From Alphaproteobacteria bacterium UBA685 (lineage in GTDB: Bacteria; Pseudomonadota; Alphaproteobacteria; Puniceispirillales; Puniceispirillaceae), in NCBI GenBank assembly GCA_002299005.1, contig DBMZ01000103.1, positions 1-6,109 on the forward strand: DNA of 6,109 nt, read 5' to 3'. Below the pieces are notes generated by a model, which had not been told where the DNA came from, did no database searches, and saw only the letters and a program-made list of their open reading frames with translations. The translations under genes were made by a program, and so were the position numbers. Within the stretch, counting starts at the first letter, position 1. Each line of letters opens with the position of its first letter. Of the stretch, positions 1 through 6,109 are shown one piece after another.

Positions 1-1217
1 AAAGCGGTGAGGCAGGGGATGATAGCGCTTATGCGAATCATGATGTGGTGAATTGGCAGGATAAGCTGATTGCCCCGCTTGGCGAGGTGCGGCTGGTGAA
101 AAAGCCGCTTAATTGGCGCGAATATGAATATCCTTTTATTTATGGTCAGACAGACAGCACCTTATTTGCGCATTCCCAATGGCGCGATTGTTCCCGCCAA
201 GCGCTTGGCTTGCGTGATTTTGGTAATACGGTCGGGGATTTTGGGTTTAATGATGACCCGATGTTGCTCAATTATATCTGTTCGCGCTCATTGCCACGGC
301 GCGGCATTCAGGTGGTGCAGGAACAATTGCTGGTCACTTTGGGCGCGCAAAATGCGCTTTATCTGGTGGCACAATTATTAATTGACGAGACCAAGACAGT
401 GGTCATTGAAGACCCGTCTTATCCAGATTTGCGCGATATTGTGGCGCGTCGCACAGATAAGATTCGCACATTGCCTGTTGATGATGAGGGCATGGTGCTT
501 GATGAGGCGGTGTTATCAGAGGCAGATATTGTGTGCATTACCCCCTCGCATCAATGCCCGACCACCACGACTATGTCTTTGCAACGTCGTCGTGATTTGT
601 TGGCGCTGGCAAGTAAATATGACTTTATCATTGTCGAAGATGATTATGAATTTGAGATGAATTTCATCGAAAAACCATCTCCTGCGCTCAAGTCTCTTGA
701 TAAGACAGGGCATGTTATTTATGTGGGCAGCCTGTCTAAATCTCTTTTCCCGGGCCTTCGTCTTGGGTATTTGGTCGCCTCGCAAAGGCTGATTGAACAG
801 GCGCGCAATTTGCGGCATTTGATTTTGCGCCATCCCCCCGGTCATACACAGCGCACAGCGGCTTATTTTTTGGCGCTTGGTCATTATGAAGCGCAATTGC
901 GCCGCCTGCGTCGTCATCTAGAAGTGCGCAGAGACGTGCTGCAACAGGCCTTGGATAAAGAAGATCTGTTTGAACAAACAGCCGCGCATTTTGGGGGCAC
1001 AAGCTTTTGGATCAAAGGCCCTGATTGGCTTGATTCGCGCGAATTGGCGGCAAGGGCGGCAGAGCAGGGGATTTTGATTGAGGCAGGAGATGTCTTCTTT
1101 GCCCCAAAAGACCCGCCTTTGAATTATTTCCGCATCGCCTATAGCTCTATCGCCTCTGAGAAAATTCCAGAAGGGATCGCAAAATTAGCCCGCATCTTGC
1201 ATGAGATGGCACCTTAA
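1..1217 (+). CDS. MocR-family PLP-binding transcriptional regulator (TauR-like), 5'-partial
   Basis: This is the aminotransferase-like effector domain of a MocR regulator (GntR-type winged helix fused to a fold-type I PLP domain). The frame is open to the window edge (first full codon at base 3), so the N-terminal helix-turn-helix, roughly 70-100 residues, lies upstream. The GTG at 45 has no ribosome binding site and falls inside the usual linker, so I reject it as a start. PLP-fold landmarks are visible: GAQNAL (cofactor phosphate region), SHQCPTTTTMS, VEDDY with the pyridine-nitrogen Asp at 639-641 and Tyr at 645-647, SLSKSLFPGLRLGY with the Schiff-base Lys at 738-740, and FRIAYSS with the carboxylate-binding Arg at 1131-1133. 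The retained Lys, Asp and Arg suggest it binds PLP and probably senses an amino compound as an aldimine. MocR proteins usually regulate a neighbouring gene, here plausibly the acyltransferase-soeABC operon or genes upstream. The phrase FIYGQTD...LFAHSQWRDCSRQALG matches my memory of TauR-type regulators, but the ligand is inference. A plain aminotransferase is less likely. Confidence 0.85.
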   Translation, partial: SGEAGDDSAYANHDVVNWQDKLIAPLGEVRLVKKPLNWREYEYPFIYGQTDSTLFAHSQWRDCSRQALGLRDFGNTVGDFGFNDDPMLLNYICSRSLPRRGIQVVQEQLLVTLGAQNALYLVAQLLIDETKTVVIEDPSYPDLRDIVARRTDKIRTLPVDDEGMVLDEAVLSEADIVCITPSHQCPTTTTMSLQRRRDLLALASKYDFIIVEDDYEFEMNFIEKPSPALKSLDKTGHVIYVGSLSKSLFPGLRLGYLVASQRLIEQARNLRHLILRHPPGHTQRTAAYFLALGHYEAQLRRLRRHLEVRRDVLQQALDKEDLFEQTAAHFGGTSFWIKGPDWLDSRELAARAAEQGILIEAGDVFFAPKDPPLNYFRIAYSSIASEKIPEGIAKLARILHEMAP

Positions 1218-1279
1218 CCAAAAATGGGGGAGCCAAAAAATCGGGGATGTGCGATTGGCGATAAGAGGGGCGGTGTTAA

Positions 1280-1311
1280 AACTGGTGCTATTTTGATTGT
1301 CAACTGGCACT
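1280..1311 (+). repeat. Pair of ACTGG-headed direct repeats, candidate MocR/TauR operator
   Basis: AACTGGTGCT at 1280-1289 recurs as AACTGGCACT at 1302-1311, identical at 8 of 10 positions and offset by exactly 22 bp, two helical turns. The second copy overlaps the proposed -35 element. Paired direct repeats near the -35 box are the usual arrangement for MocR regulators. From memory, the TauR site of Rhodobacter capsulatus is a tandem CTGGACYTAA-like motif, and both copies here share its CTGG core. The binding protein is inferred. Confidence 0.5.
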
Positions 1312-1331
1312 CTTCATTTGCCCTTTATAAT
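1304..1331 (+). promoter_or_regulatory. Sigma-70-type promoter for the acyltransferase-soeABC operon
   Basis: A perfect -10 hexamer TATAAT lies at 1326-1331. A 16-bp spacer separates it from CTGGCA at 1304-1309, which matches the -35 consensus TTGACA at 4 of 6 positions. The weak -35 box, overlapped by a direct repeat, suits activator-dependent expression. Transcription would begin near 1337-1339, giving a very short leader before the start codon. TTGTCA at 1297-1302 is closer to the -35 consensus but would need a 23-bp spacer. Confidence 0.6.
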
Positions 1332-1347
1332 GGAACATTGTAGTTGT

Positions 1348-1363
1348 AAGGATGTCTTTATTG
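1348..1363 (+). promoter_or_regulatory. Start-deciding ribosome binding region of the acyltransferase gene
   Basis: AAGGA at 1348-1352 is the only Shine-Dalgarno-like sequence. It touches ATG 1352 with no spacer, which is poor for initiation there, but it stands 8 nt from the in-frame TTG at 1361. Either start is possible; the difference is three residues. Confidence 0.4.
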
Positions 1364-2368
1364 GGCGTCTTTATTCGTGGGGCGAATTATAAGGTCTGGG
1401 GGGCTTTTATTATCTTACCGTCGTCTTTTCTTACCAATGATGCCGCGACCTGTCCGAAATGGTTGCTAGAGCTTGCGTCTGTGTCTGATCCTGTGCCAAT
1501 GGCATTTGTGCGGGCAACAGGGGTGGCAGTGCTTGAATCGGCTGTGCAATCTTTTGAGGCGGGCCTTGCCCTGCCGCATCTTGTCGGTGAAGCAGATGAG
1601 ATAGCGCGCCTTGCAAATGAGGCTGGCCTGTCTCTTGAGGGCTGTATCATCCATGATACCAGCGGTGAGCAAGACGCCATTCAAAAATCAATCGCGCTTG
1701 CGCAAGACGGTGTGGTGCAAGGCTTTGTTAAGGGCCAGCTTCATACAGATGTCTTTATGGGCGGTCTTGTGGCGCGTGATGCGGGCATGCGCACCGACCA
1801 GCGGATGGTGCATGTTTTTGCGATGTTCCCCCCTGATGGTGGCACGCCTTTGATGATTAGTGACGGGGCGGTGAATGTCGCGCCAAATGTAGATACAAGA
1901 GTGGCGGCGGCTTTGAATGTCGCGCATCTTTGCCGGGCCCTTGAAATTGAACGCCCCAAGATTGCGGTGTTATCAGCGACAGAATCACAGATTGCTTCTG
2001 TGCCATCTTCGCTTGAGGCGGCAGAGGTTGCGAAAGCTTGTGCGTCTGTCGATGATGGCGCTGATTATGAAGGCCCTTTATCGCTTGATTTGGCGATAGC
2101 CCCTTTGGCGGTTGAACAAAAAGGGATGAGCGGATCAGCGGTCGCAGGGGCGGCAAACGGTCTTATCATGCCTGATATTGTATCGGGCAATGTGTTATTT
2201 AAATCGCTTGTATGGTTTGGCGGCGGGGCGGCCGCTGGTTTGGTGATGGGCGCGCGCTTGCCGATTATCTTAACCAGCCGCTCAGACCCGGCCCCTGCTA
2301 GATTGGCATCGATTGCGCTTGGGGCGATTATCCAAAATGCAAAGCTTGTCCAAAACGCAAAAAAGTAA
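1352..2368 (+). CDS. PTA/PTB-family phosphate acyltransferase (acetyl/butyryl transferase-like)
   Basis: This 338-residue cytoplasmic enzyme belongs to the phosphate acetyl/butyryltransferase fold, which interconverts acyl-CoA and acyl phosphate. Family-like blocks are KGQLHTD (residues 127-133) followed by RDAGMRT, LMISDGAVNVAPN (167-179), KIAVLSATE (203-211), a VPSSLEA stretch, VAGAANGLIMPDIVSGN (264-280) and PIILTSRSD (304-312). It resembles the phosphate acetyltransferase half of MaoC-PTB fusion proteins more than classical Pta, but there is no MaoC domain. Family similarity begins only near CPKWLL (residue 34). The preceding residues, with the hydrophobic patch VWGAFIILPSSFL, are unusual. 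The ATG at 1352 directly abuts its purine stretch TAAGG, whereas a TTG at 1361 would have AAGGA at 8-nt spacing, so the start is uncertain by three codons. An in-frame TAA at 1328 bars a longer protein. Context with a MocR regulator and sulfite dehydrogenase suggests it converts Xsc-derived acetyl phosphate to acetyl-CoA; the acyl specificity is not readable from sequence. Confidence 0.85.
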   Translation: MSLLGVFIRGANYKVWGAFIILPSSFLTNDAATCPKWLLELASVSDPVPMAFVRATGVAVLESAVQSFEAGLALPHLVGEADEIARLANEAGLSLEGCIIHDTSGEQDAIQKSIALAQDGVVQGFVKGQLHTDVFMGGLVARDAGMRTDQRMVHVFAMFPPDGGTPLMISDGAVNVAPNVDTRVAAALNVAHLCRALEIERPKIAVLSATESQIASVPSSLEAAEVAKACASVDDGADYEGPLSLDLAIAPLAVEQKGMSGSAVAGAANGLIMPDIVSGNVLFKSLVWFGGGAAAGLVMGARLPIILTSRSDPAPARLASIALGAIIQNAKLVQNAKK

Positions 2369-2401
2369 AATGTATAAAGTTAACCATGAAGGTCAAAGAT
2401 C

Positions 2402-5269
2402 ATGAAACAGCCACAAATTGATACCTCCCCAAAAGTGGGTGATGAGGTTCATAAGACGACTTGTTATATGTGCGCGTGCCGGTGCGGCATCAATGTGCAT
2501 ATGCGTGATGGCGAAGTGCGCTATATCGAAGGCAATCGTGACCATCCTGTCAATCAAGGCGTGCTTTGTGCCAAAGGCTCGGCGGGGATTATGCAGCATT
2601 ATTCACCTGCACGCCTGACCACGCCTTTGCGCCGTGTGGGGCCGCGTGGGTCTGGTGAATTTGAGGCGATTAGCTGGGAAGAGGCGTTGAGCGAAGTTGC
2701 CACAGACATGGCAGAGATCAGAGCCAATGATCCGCGCAAGCTGGCGTTTTTTACAGGGCGTGATCAATCACAAGCGCTCACAGGCTGGTGGGCAACACAA
2801 TTTGGGACGCCTAATTTTGCCGCGCATGGTGGCTTTTGTTCGGTCAATATGGCCGCCGGCGGTATTTATACGCTTGGCGGCGCTTTTTGGGAATTTGGTT
2901 CAGCTGATTGGGAGCGCACAGAATGTTATGTGCTGTTCGGTGTCGCTGAGGATCATGATTCAAACCCGATTAAGATGGGTCTTGGCAAGCTGAAAAAGCG
3001 CGGCGTCAAGGTGCTATCTGTGAACCCTGTGCAGACAGGCTATGCGGCGGTATCTGATGATTGGTATGGCATCACCCCTGGCATGGATGGCTTGTTTATC
3101 TTGTCGGTGATAAGAGAGCTGATGATGGCGGGCAAGGTCGATATTGACTATCTGACACGCTATACAAATTCGCCTTATCTTGTGATTCAAAATGAAGGGG
3201 CGGCTGACCATGGGCTGTTCTGGCGTGATGGGGATGGCAAGACGCAAATCATTGACCGCGCGACAGGCAAGCCTGTGCCGTCCGATACAAAGAACGTCTC
3301 GCCTGACCTAATCAAGGATGTTGATTTGGGCAAATCTGGCAAGGCAGTGTCTGTCTTTAAGCTGATGAGTGAGGCGTATCTGAAAGATGAATATGCGCCT
3401 GAAGCTGTCGCAGATAAGGTCGGGATTTCAGCGCCGCGTATTCGCGCTTTTGCCGCCACATTGGCAGAGGCGGCGTTTGAAAAAGAAGTGGTGATTGACC
3501 AGCCTTGGACGGATTGGAAAGGCACGCGCCATGATAAGATGATTGGCCGTCCTGTTGCGATGCATGCGATGCGTGGTATTTCAGCGCACTCAAACGGCTT
3601 CCAGACTTGCCGCGCGCTTCATGTGCTGCAATTGCTTTTGGGCTCTGTTGAGGTGCCAGGTGGTTTCCGCTTTAAGCCGCCTTATCCAAAGCCAGCTGAG
3701 ATTCATCCAAAGCCAGCAGGCAGACTTGATCAGGTGGCACCAAATACACCGCTAAAGGGCGCGCCTCTTGGCTATGTGATGGGGCCGGAAGATTTGATTA
3801 TCGATGATGCGGGCAATCCGCTTCGCATTGATAAGGCCTATTCATGGGATGCGCCCCTATCCGCGCATGGTCTGATGCATATGGTGATATCAAACGCCTA
3901 TGCAGGTGACCCTTATCCGGTTGATATGCTGTTTATGTATATGGCGAATATGGCGTGGAATTCTTCGATGAATACCTCTGGCATGATCGATATGCTGACA
4001 GGCAAGAATGATGATGGCAGCTATAAGATTCCAAAGATTGTCTATTCAGATGCCTATGCCTCTGAGATGGTTGATTATGCAGATATTATTCTGCCAGATA
4101 CGACTTATCTTGAGCGTCATGATTGTATCTCGCTTCTTGATCGTCCGATTTGTGAGCCTGATGCAGTGGCAGATGCGATTCGCTGGCCTGTCTGCCCACC
4201 AGACAGAGACGTCAGAGGCTTTCAGTCTGTGATTTTGGATCTAGGCGCGCGCCTTGGCCTGCCTGGTATGGTGAACGAGGATGGCTCTGCTAAATTTAAA
4301 GATTATGGTGATTATATCGCCAATCATGAAAGAAAGCCGGGCATTGGGCCGCTTGCTGGTTTCCGTGGCAAGGATGGCAAGGCAGCTGGGCGCGGTGAGC
4401 CGAATGAAAATCAGGTTGATGCCTATGTCAAGAATGGCGGCTTTTGGCACCAGGATCTGCCTGAAGAAGCGCGCTTTTTTAAGCATGCGAATGTCGCCTA
4501 TCAGGAATTTGCCGTTGAGATGGGCTTTTATGACAGCCCACAGCCTTATGATTTCCAAATTTATTCAGAGGTGCTGCAGAAGTTTAAGCTAGCCGCGCAA
4601 GGGCATGGCGACCATGTGCCGCCGCAACATTTGCGTGCCCAGCTTGAAGAATGCTTTACGCCTTTGCCAAGCTGGTATGCACCGTTTGAAGGCGCGCTGG
4701 TAAAGGAAGGTGAATATCCTGTCTTTGCGCTGACACAGCGTCCGATGGCGATGTATCATTCATGGGGCTCACAGAATGCGTGGCTTCGTCAAATTCATGG
4801 CTATAACCCGTTATTTATCTCGCAAGAATTGGCAGATAAGCATGATTTGGCTGAGAATGATTGGGCAGAGGTCACATCACATCACGGCACGATCACGGTG
4901 CCTGTGGTGGTGATGCAGGGCGTCAATAAAGACACGGTCTGGACATGGAATGCGATCGGTAAAAAGAAAGGCGCGTGGCGTCTATCTGACGATGCGCCTG
5001 AATCAAATAAGGGGTTCTTGCTGAACCATTTGATCCATGAATTATTGCCGCCAAAAGGCGATGGTTTGCGCTGGTCAAATTCTGACCCGATTACGGGGCA
5101 AGCCGCTTGGTATGATTTGAAGGTGGCGATTGCCAAAGCAAGCCCGCCTGCCAATTTGGCGAGCCTGCCACAATTTGAGCGCCCGGCTGATTTGCCAAAT
5201 ATGCCAGAGAAAGAACAAACAGTCCGTTATGGTTTGAAATGGACAAATGCCGCGAGGGATAAATCATGA
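2402..5269 (+). CDS. soeA: Molybdopterin oxidoreductase, sulfite dehydrogenase (quinone) catalytic subunit SoeA
   Basis: This 955-residue protein is a complex-iron-sulfur molybdoenzyme catalytic subunit. It has an N-terminal [4Fe-4S] motif (Cys21, Cys24, Cys28, Cys56, then Lys58 in LCAKG), the molybdopterin oxidoreductase core at about 70-600, and the C-terminal dinucleotide-binding domain at about 770-915. HGGFCSVNMAAGG places Cys146 as the likely molybdenum ligand. Length, the WEFGSADWERT...LFGVAEDHDSNPIK block and YHSWGSQNAWLRQIHG agree with what I recall of SoeA. There is no twin-arginine or other signal peptide, so the active site should face the cytoplasm, as in SoeABC of Allochromatium and roseobacters. 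The expected reaction is sulfite to sulfate, with electrons passing through SoeB and SoeC to quinone. The start is supported by AAGG at 2389-2392, 9 nt upstream. The gene follows the acyltransferase by 33 nt and overlaps soeB by ATGA. Other PsrA/PhsA/DmsA-like substrates cannot be fully excluded by sequence reading alone. Confidence 0.87.
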   Translation: MKQPQIDTSPKVGDEVHKTTCYMCACRCGINVHMRDGEVRYIEGNRDHPVNQGVLCAKGSAGIMQHYSPARLTTPLRRVGPRGSGEFEAISWEEALSEVATDMAEIRANDPRKLAFFTGRDQSQALTGWWATQFGTPNFAAHGGFCSVNMAAGGIYTLGGAFWEFGSADWERTECYVLFGVAEDHDSNPIKMGLGKLKKRGVKVLSVNPVQTGYAAVSDDWYGITPGMDGLFILSVIRELMMAGKVDIDYLTRYTNSPYLVIQNEGAADHGLFWRDGDGKTQIIDRATGKPVPSDTKNVSPDLIKDVDLGKSGKAVSVFKLMSEAYLKDEYAPEAVADKVGISAPRIRAFAATLAEAAFEKEVVIDQPWTDWKGTRHDKMIGRPVAMHAMRGISAHSNGFQTCRALHVLQLLLGSVEVPGGFRFKPPYPKPAEIHPKPAGRLDQVAPNTPLKGAPLGYVMGPEDLIIDDAGNPLRIDKAYSWDAPLSAHGLMHMVISNAYAGDPYPVDMLFMYMANMAWNSSMNTSGMIDMLTGKNDDGSYKIPKIVYSDAYASEMVDYADIILPDTTYLERHDCISLLDRPICEPDAVADAIRWPVCPPDRDVRGFQSVILDLGARLGLPGMVNEDGSAKFKDYGDYIANHERKPGIGPLAGFRGKDGKAAGRGEPNENQVDAYVKNGGFWHQDLPEEARFFKHANVAYQEFAVEMGFYDSPQPYDFQIYSEVLQKFKLAAQGHGDHVPPQHLRAQLEECFTPLPSWYAPFEGALVKEGEYPVFALTQRPMAMYHSWGSQNAWLRQIHGYNPLFISQELADKHDLAENDWAEVTSHHGTITVPVVVMQGVNKDTVWTWNAIGKKKGAWRLSDDAPESNKGFLLNHLIHELLPPKGDGLRWSNSDPITGQAAWYDLKVAIAKASPPANLASLPQFERPADLPNMPEKEQTVRYGLKWTNAARDKS
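3684..3717 (+). repeat. 13-bp perfect direct repeat inside soeA
   Basis: ATCCAAAGCCAGC occurs at 3684-3696 and again at 3705-3717, a 21-bp period that keeps frame. It encodes the PKPA part of PKPAEIHPKPAG. As related SoeA proteins also appear Pro-rich here, this is probably a small local duplication or convergent codon use rather than a functional DNA element. Confidence 0.5.
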
Positions 5270-6078
5270 CTTCATTACCTGAACCACAAGCGATAAAGCT
5301 TGGCTTGGTGATCGACCTTGATATTTGCGTTGGTTGTCATGCGTGTGTTGTGAATTGTAAAGAGTGGAACACGTCTGGCTATGGCGCGCCTTTGTCTGAT
5401 GAAGATGCCTATGGGGCGGCACCATCTGGGTCTTGGCTAAACCGTGTGCATTCTTATGAGGTGACGCCAGAGGTAGCACCAGAGGGAAAATCAGAGGCAC
5501 AAAAAGCTGGGCCGGCTATCTCGCGTACAGTGCATTTTCCGAAATCATGCTTGCATTGCGAAGAGGCTCCTTGTGTGACGGTCTGCCCAACAGGCGCCTC
5601 TTATAAGCGTGCTGAAGATGGCATTGTGCTGGTCAATGAAGATTGGTGCATCGGGTGCGGCCTGTGTGCGTGGTCTTGCCCTTATGGTGCCAGAGAGATG
5701 GACCCGGCAGAGCAGGTGATGAAGAAATGCACCCTTTGTGTTGACCGTATCTATAATGATAATTTGCCCGAAGAAGACAGAGAGCCTGCTTGTGTGCGCA
5801 CATGCCCAACGAATGCACGTCACTTTGGTGATTTGGGCGATCCGAACTCTGAGGTATCTTTGCTGGTGGCGGCGCGAGGCGGTATGGATTTGATGCCAGA
5901 ACAAGGCACAAAGCCTGTGAACCAATATCTGCCACCACGCGAGCGTCGTATCGAAGATGATGCCTCTGCCTCATTGGTGGCAATGGCACAAGCCGCAGAG
6001 CCAACAGGTTTTTGGAAATGGGTGGATGGCACCCTTGATAAGATTTCAGGCACTAACAAGTCATCAGGAGCTGCCTAA
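5266..6078 (+). CDS. soeB: Four-[4Fe-4S] ferredoxin-like electron transfer subunit SoeB
   Basis: This 270-residue cytoplasmic protein belongs to the DmsB/NrfC/PsrB-type iron-sulfur family and should relay electrons from the molybdenum subunit to the membrane anchor. Its 16 cysteines form four classical clusters: Cys21/24/27/31, Cys95/98/103/107, Cys128/131/134/138 and Cys155/158/176/180. All four motifs are complete. An insert of about 60 residues separates the first and second groups, and a tail of about 90 residues follows the last. There is no signal peptide, matching the cytoplasmic location of SoeA. The ATG overlaps the soeA stop codon (ATGA at 5266-5269), with GAGGG at 5254-5258 placed 7 nt upstream, so translation is likely coupled. 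The SoeB assignment rests mainly on its partner soeA and the DmsC-like start downstream; the family fold itself is certain. Confidence 0.9.
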   Translation: MTSLPEPQAIKLGLVIDLDICVGCHACVVNCKEWNTSGYGAPLSDEDAYGAAPSGSWLNRVHSYEVTPEVAPEGKSEAQKAGPAISRTVHFPKSCLHCEEAPCVTVCPTGASYKRAEDGIVLVNEDWCIGCGLCAWSCPYGAREMDPAEQVMKKCTLCVDRIYNDNLPEEDREPACVRTCPTNARHFGDLGDPNSEVSLLVAARGGMDLMPEQGTKPVNQYLPPRERRIEDDASASLVAMAQAAEPTGFWKWVDGTLDKISGTNKSSGAA

Positions 6079-6109
6079 TGCGTCCCGCTTTTTCGATTAT
6101 CTTTTTCAC
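6078..6109 (+). CDS. soeC: DmsC-type membrane anchor SoeC, 3'-partial (first 10 codons)
   Basis: The ATG at 6078-6080 overlaps the soeB stop in TAATG and has AGGAG at 6066-6070, 7 nt upstream. Only MRPAFSIIFF is readable. This matches the typical start of DmsC-family anchors (M-x-P-A-x-S-x-I-x-F), which begin directly in the first membrane helix. The full protein, normally about 300 residues with several transmembrane helices, would bind and reduce quinone. The call depends strongly on position after soeA and soeB. Confidence 0.75.
   Translation, partial: MRPAFSIIFF

Noticed and set aside
516..917. Reverse-strand open frame of 133 codons within the regulator gene
   Set aside because: It lies wholly inside a well supported gene, has no recognisable domain and no ribosome binding site worth noting; it is a shadow of the coding bias on the + strand.
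45..1217. GTG at 45 as the true start of a 390-residue aminotransferase
   Set aside because: The frame is open to the window edge, there is no ribosome binding site before the GTG, and the protein has the MocR PLP-domain pattern, which needs an upstream winged-helix domain.
1232..1259. Possible hairpin after the regulator gene (GCCA...ATCG with CGATTGGC)
   Set aside because: The stem pairs only with a four-A bulge on one side and has no following T tract, so it is not a convincing intrinsic terminator.
2369..2401. Possible terminator or separate promoter between the acyltransferase gene and soeA
   Set aside because: Only 33 nt, with no stable stem and no -35/-10 pair; it contains just the soeA ribosome binding site. 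Co-transcription is the simpler reading.
5545..5925. Reverse-strand open frames of 126 and 123 codons within soeB
   Set aside because: They are antisense to the cysteine cluster region of a clear four-cluster ferredoxin and show no protein family features.
2402..6109. Formate dehydrogenase, nitrate reductase or DMSO reductase operon
   Set aside because: The catalytic subunit lacks a Tat signal and selenocysteine codon, and its length and conserved blocks fit SoeA better; the DmsC-like third gene start fits SoeC as well as DmsC.

Overview
This window looks like part of a marine alphaproteobacterial genome. The evidence is the compact gene layout, a base composition that looks near 50% GC by eye, and the protein types. 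A SAR116-like or Roseobacter-like source is a guess; no marker gene here settles it. All genes lie on the + strand.

Layout: (1) Bases 1-1217 hold the C-terminal part of a MocR-type (GntR/aminotransferase-fold) transcriptional regulator whose DNA-binding domain lies upstream of the window. It resembles TauR-type regulators of taurine use. (2) Bases 1218-1351 are intergenic. They hold a good sigma-70-type promoter and two ACTGG-headed direct repeats exactly 22 bp apart, the second overlapping the -35 element, as expected for a MocR operator. (3) Bases 1352-2368 encode a PTA/PTB-family phosphate acyltransferase with an unusual N-terminal leader of about 33 residues. (4) Bases 2402-5269, 5266-6078 and 6078 onward encode the molybdopterin catalytic subunit, the four-cluster ferredoxin-like subunit and the first residues of the DmsC-type membrane anchor. 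Together they fit a SoeABC-type cytoplasmic sulfite dehydrogenase. The last three genes overlap at their start/stop codons, and the acyltransferase precedes soeA by only 33 nt with no visible terminator, so genes 2-5 are probably one transcript.

How they fit together: a working model is a C2-sulfonate (taurine, isethionate or sulfoacetaldehyde) dissimilation module. In such pathways sulfoacetaldehyde acetyltransferase (Xsc) releases acetyl phosphate and sulfite. A phosphate acyltransferase would convert acetyl phosphate to acetyl-CoA, and SoeABC would oxidise the toxic sulfite to sulfate and pass electrons to quinone. No xsc gene is in the window, so this link is inference from gene content and the putative operator. 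I see no RNA genes, mobile elements, CRISPR arrays or convincing intrinsic terminators. Apart from the pathway assignment, the acyltransferase N-terminus and the repeat-bearing promoter, the region looks like ordinary metabolic DNA rather than a new system.
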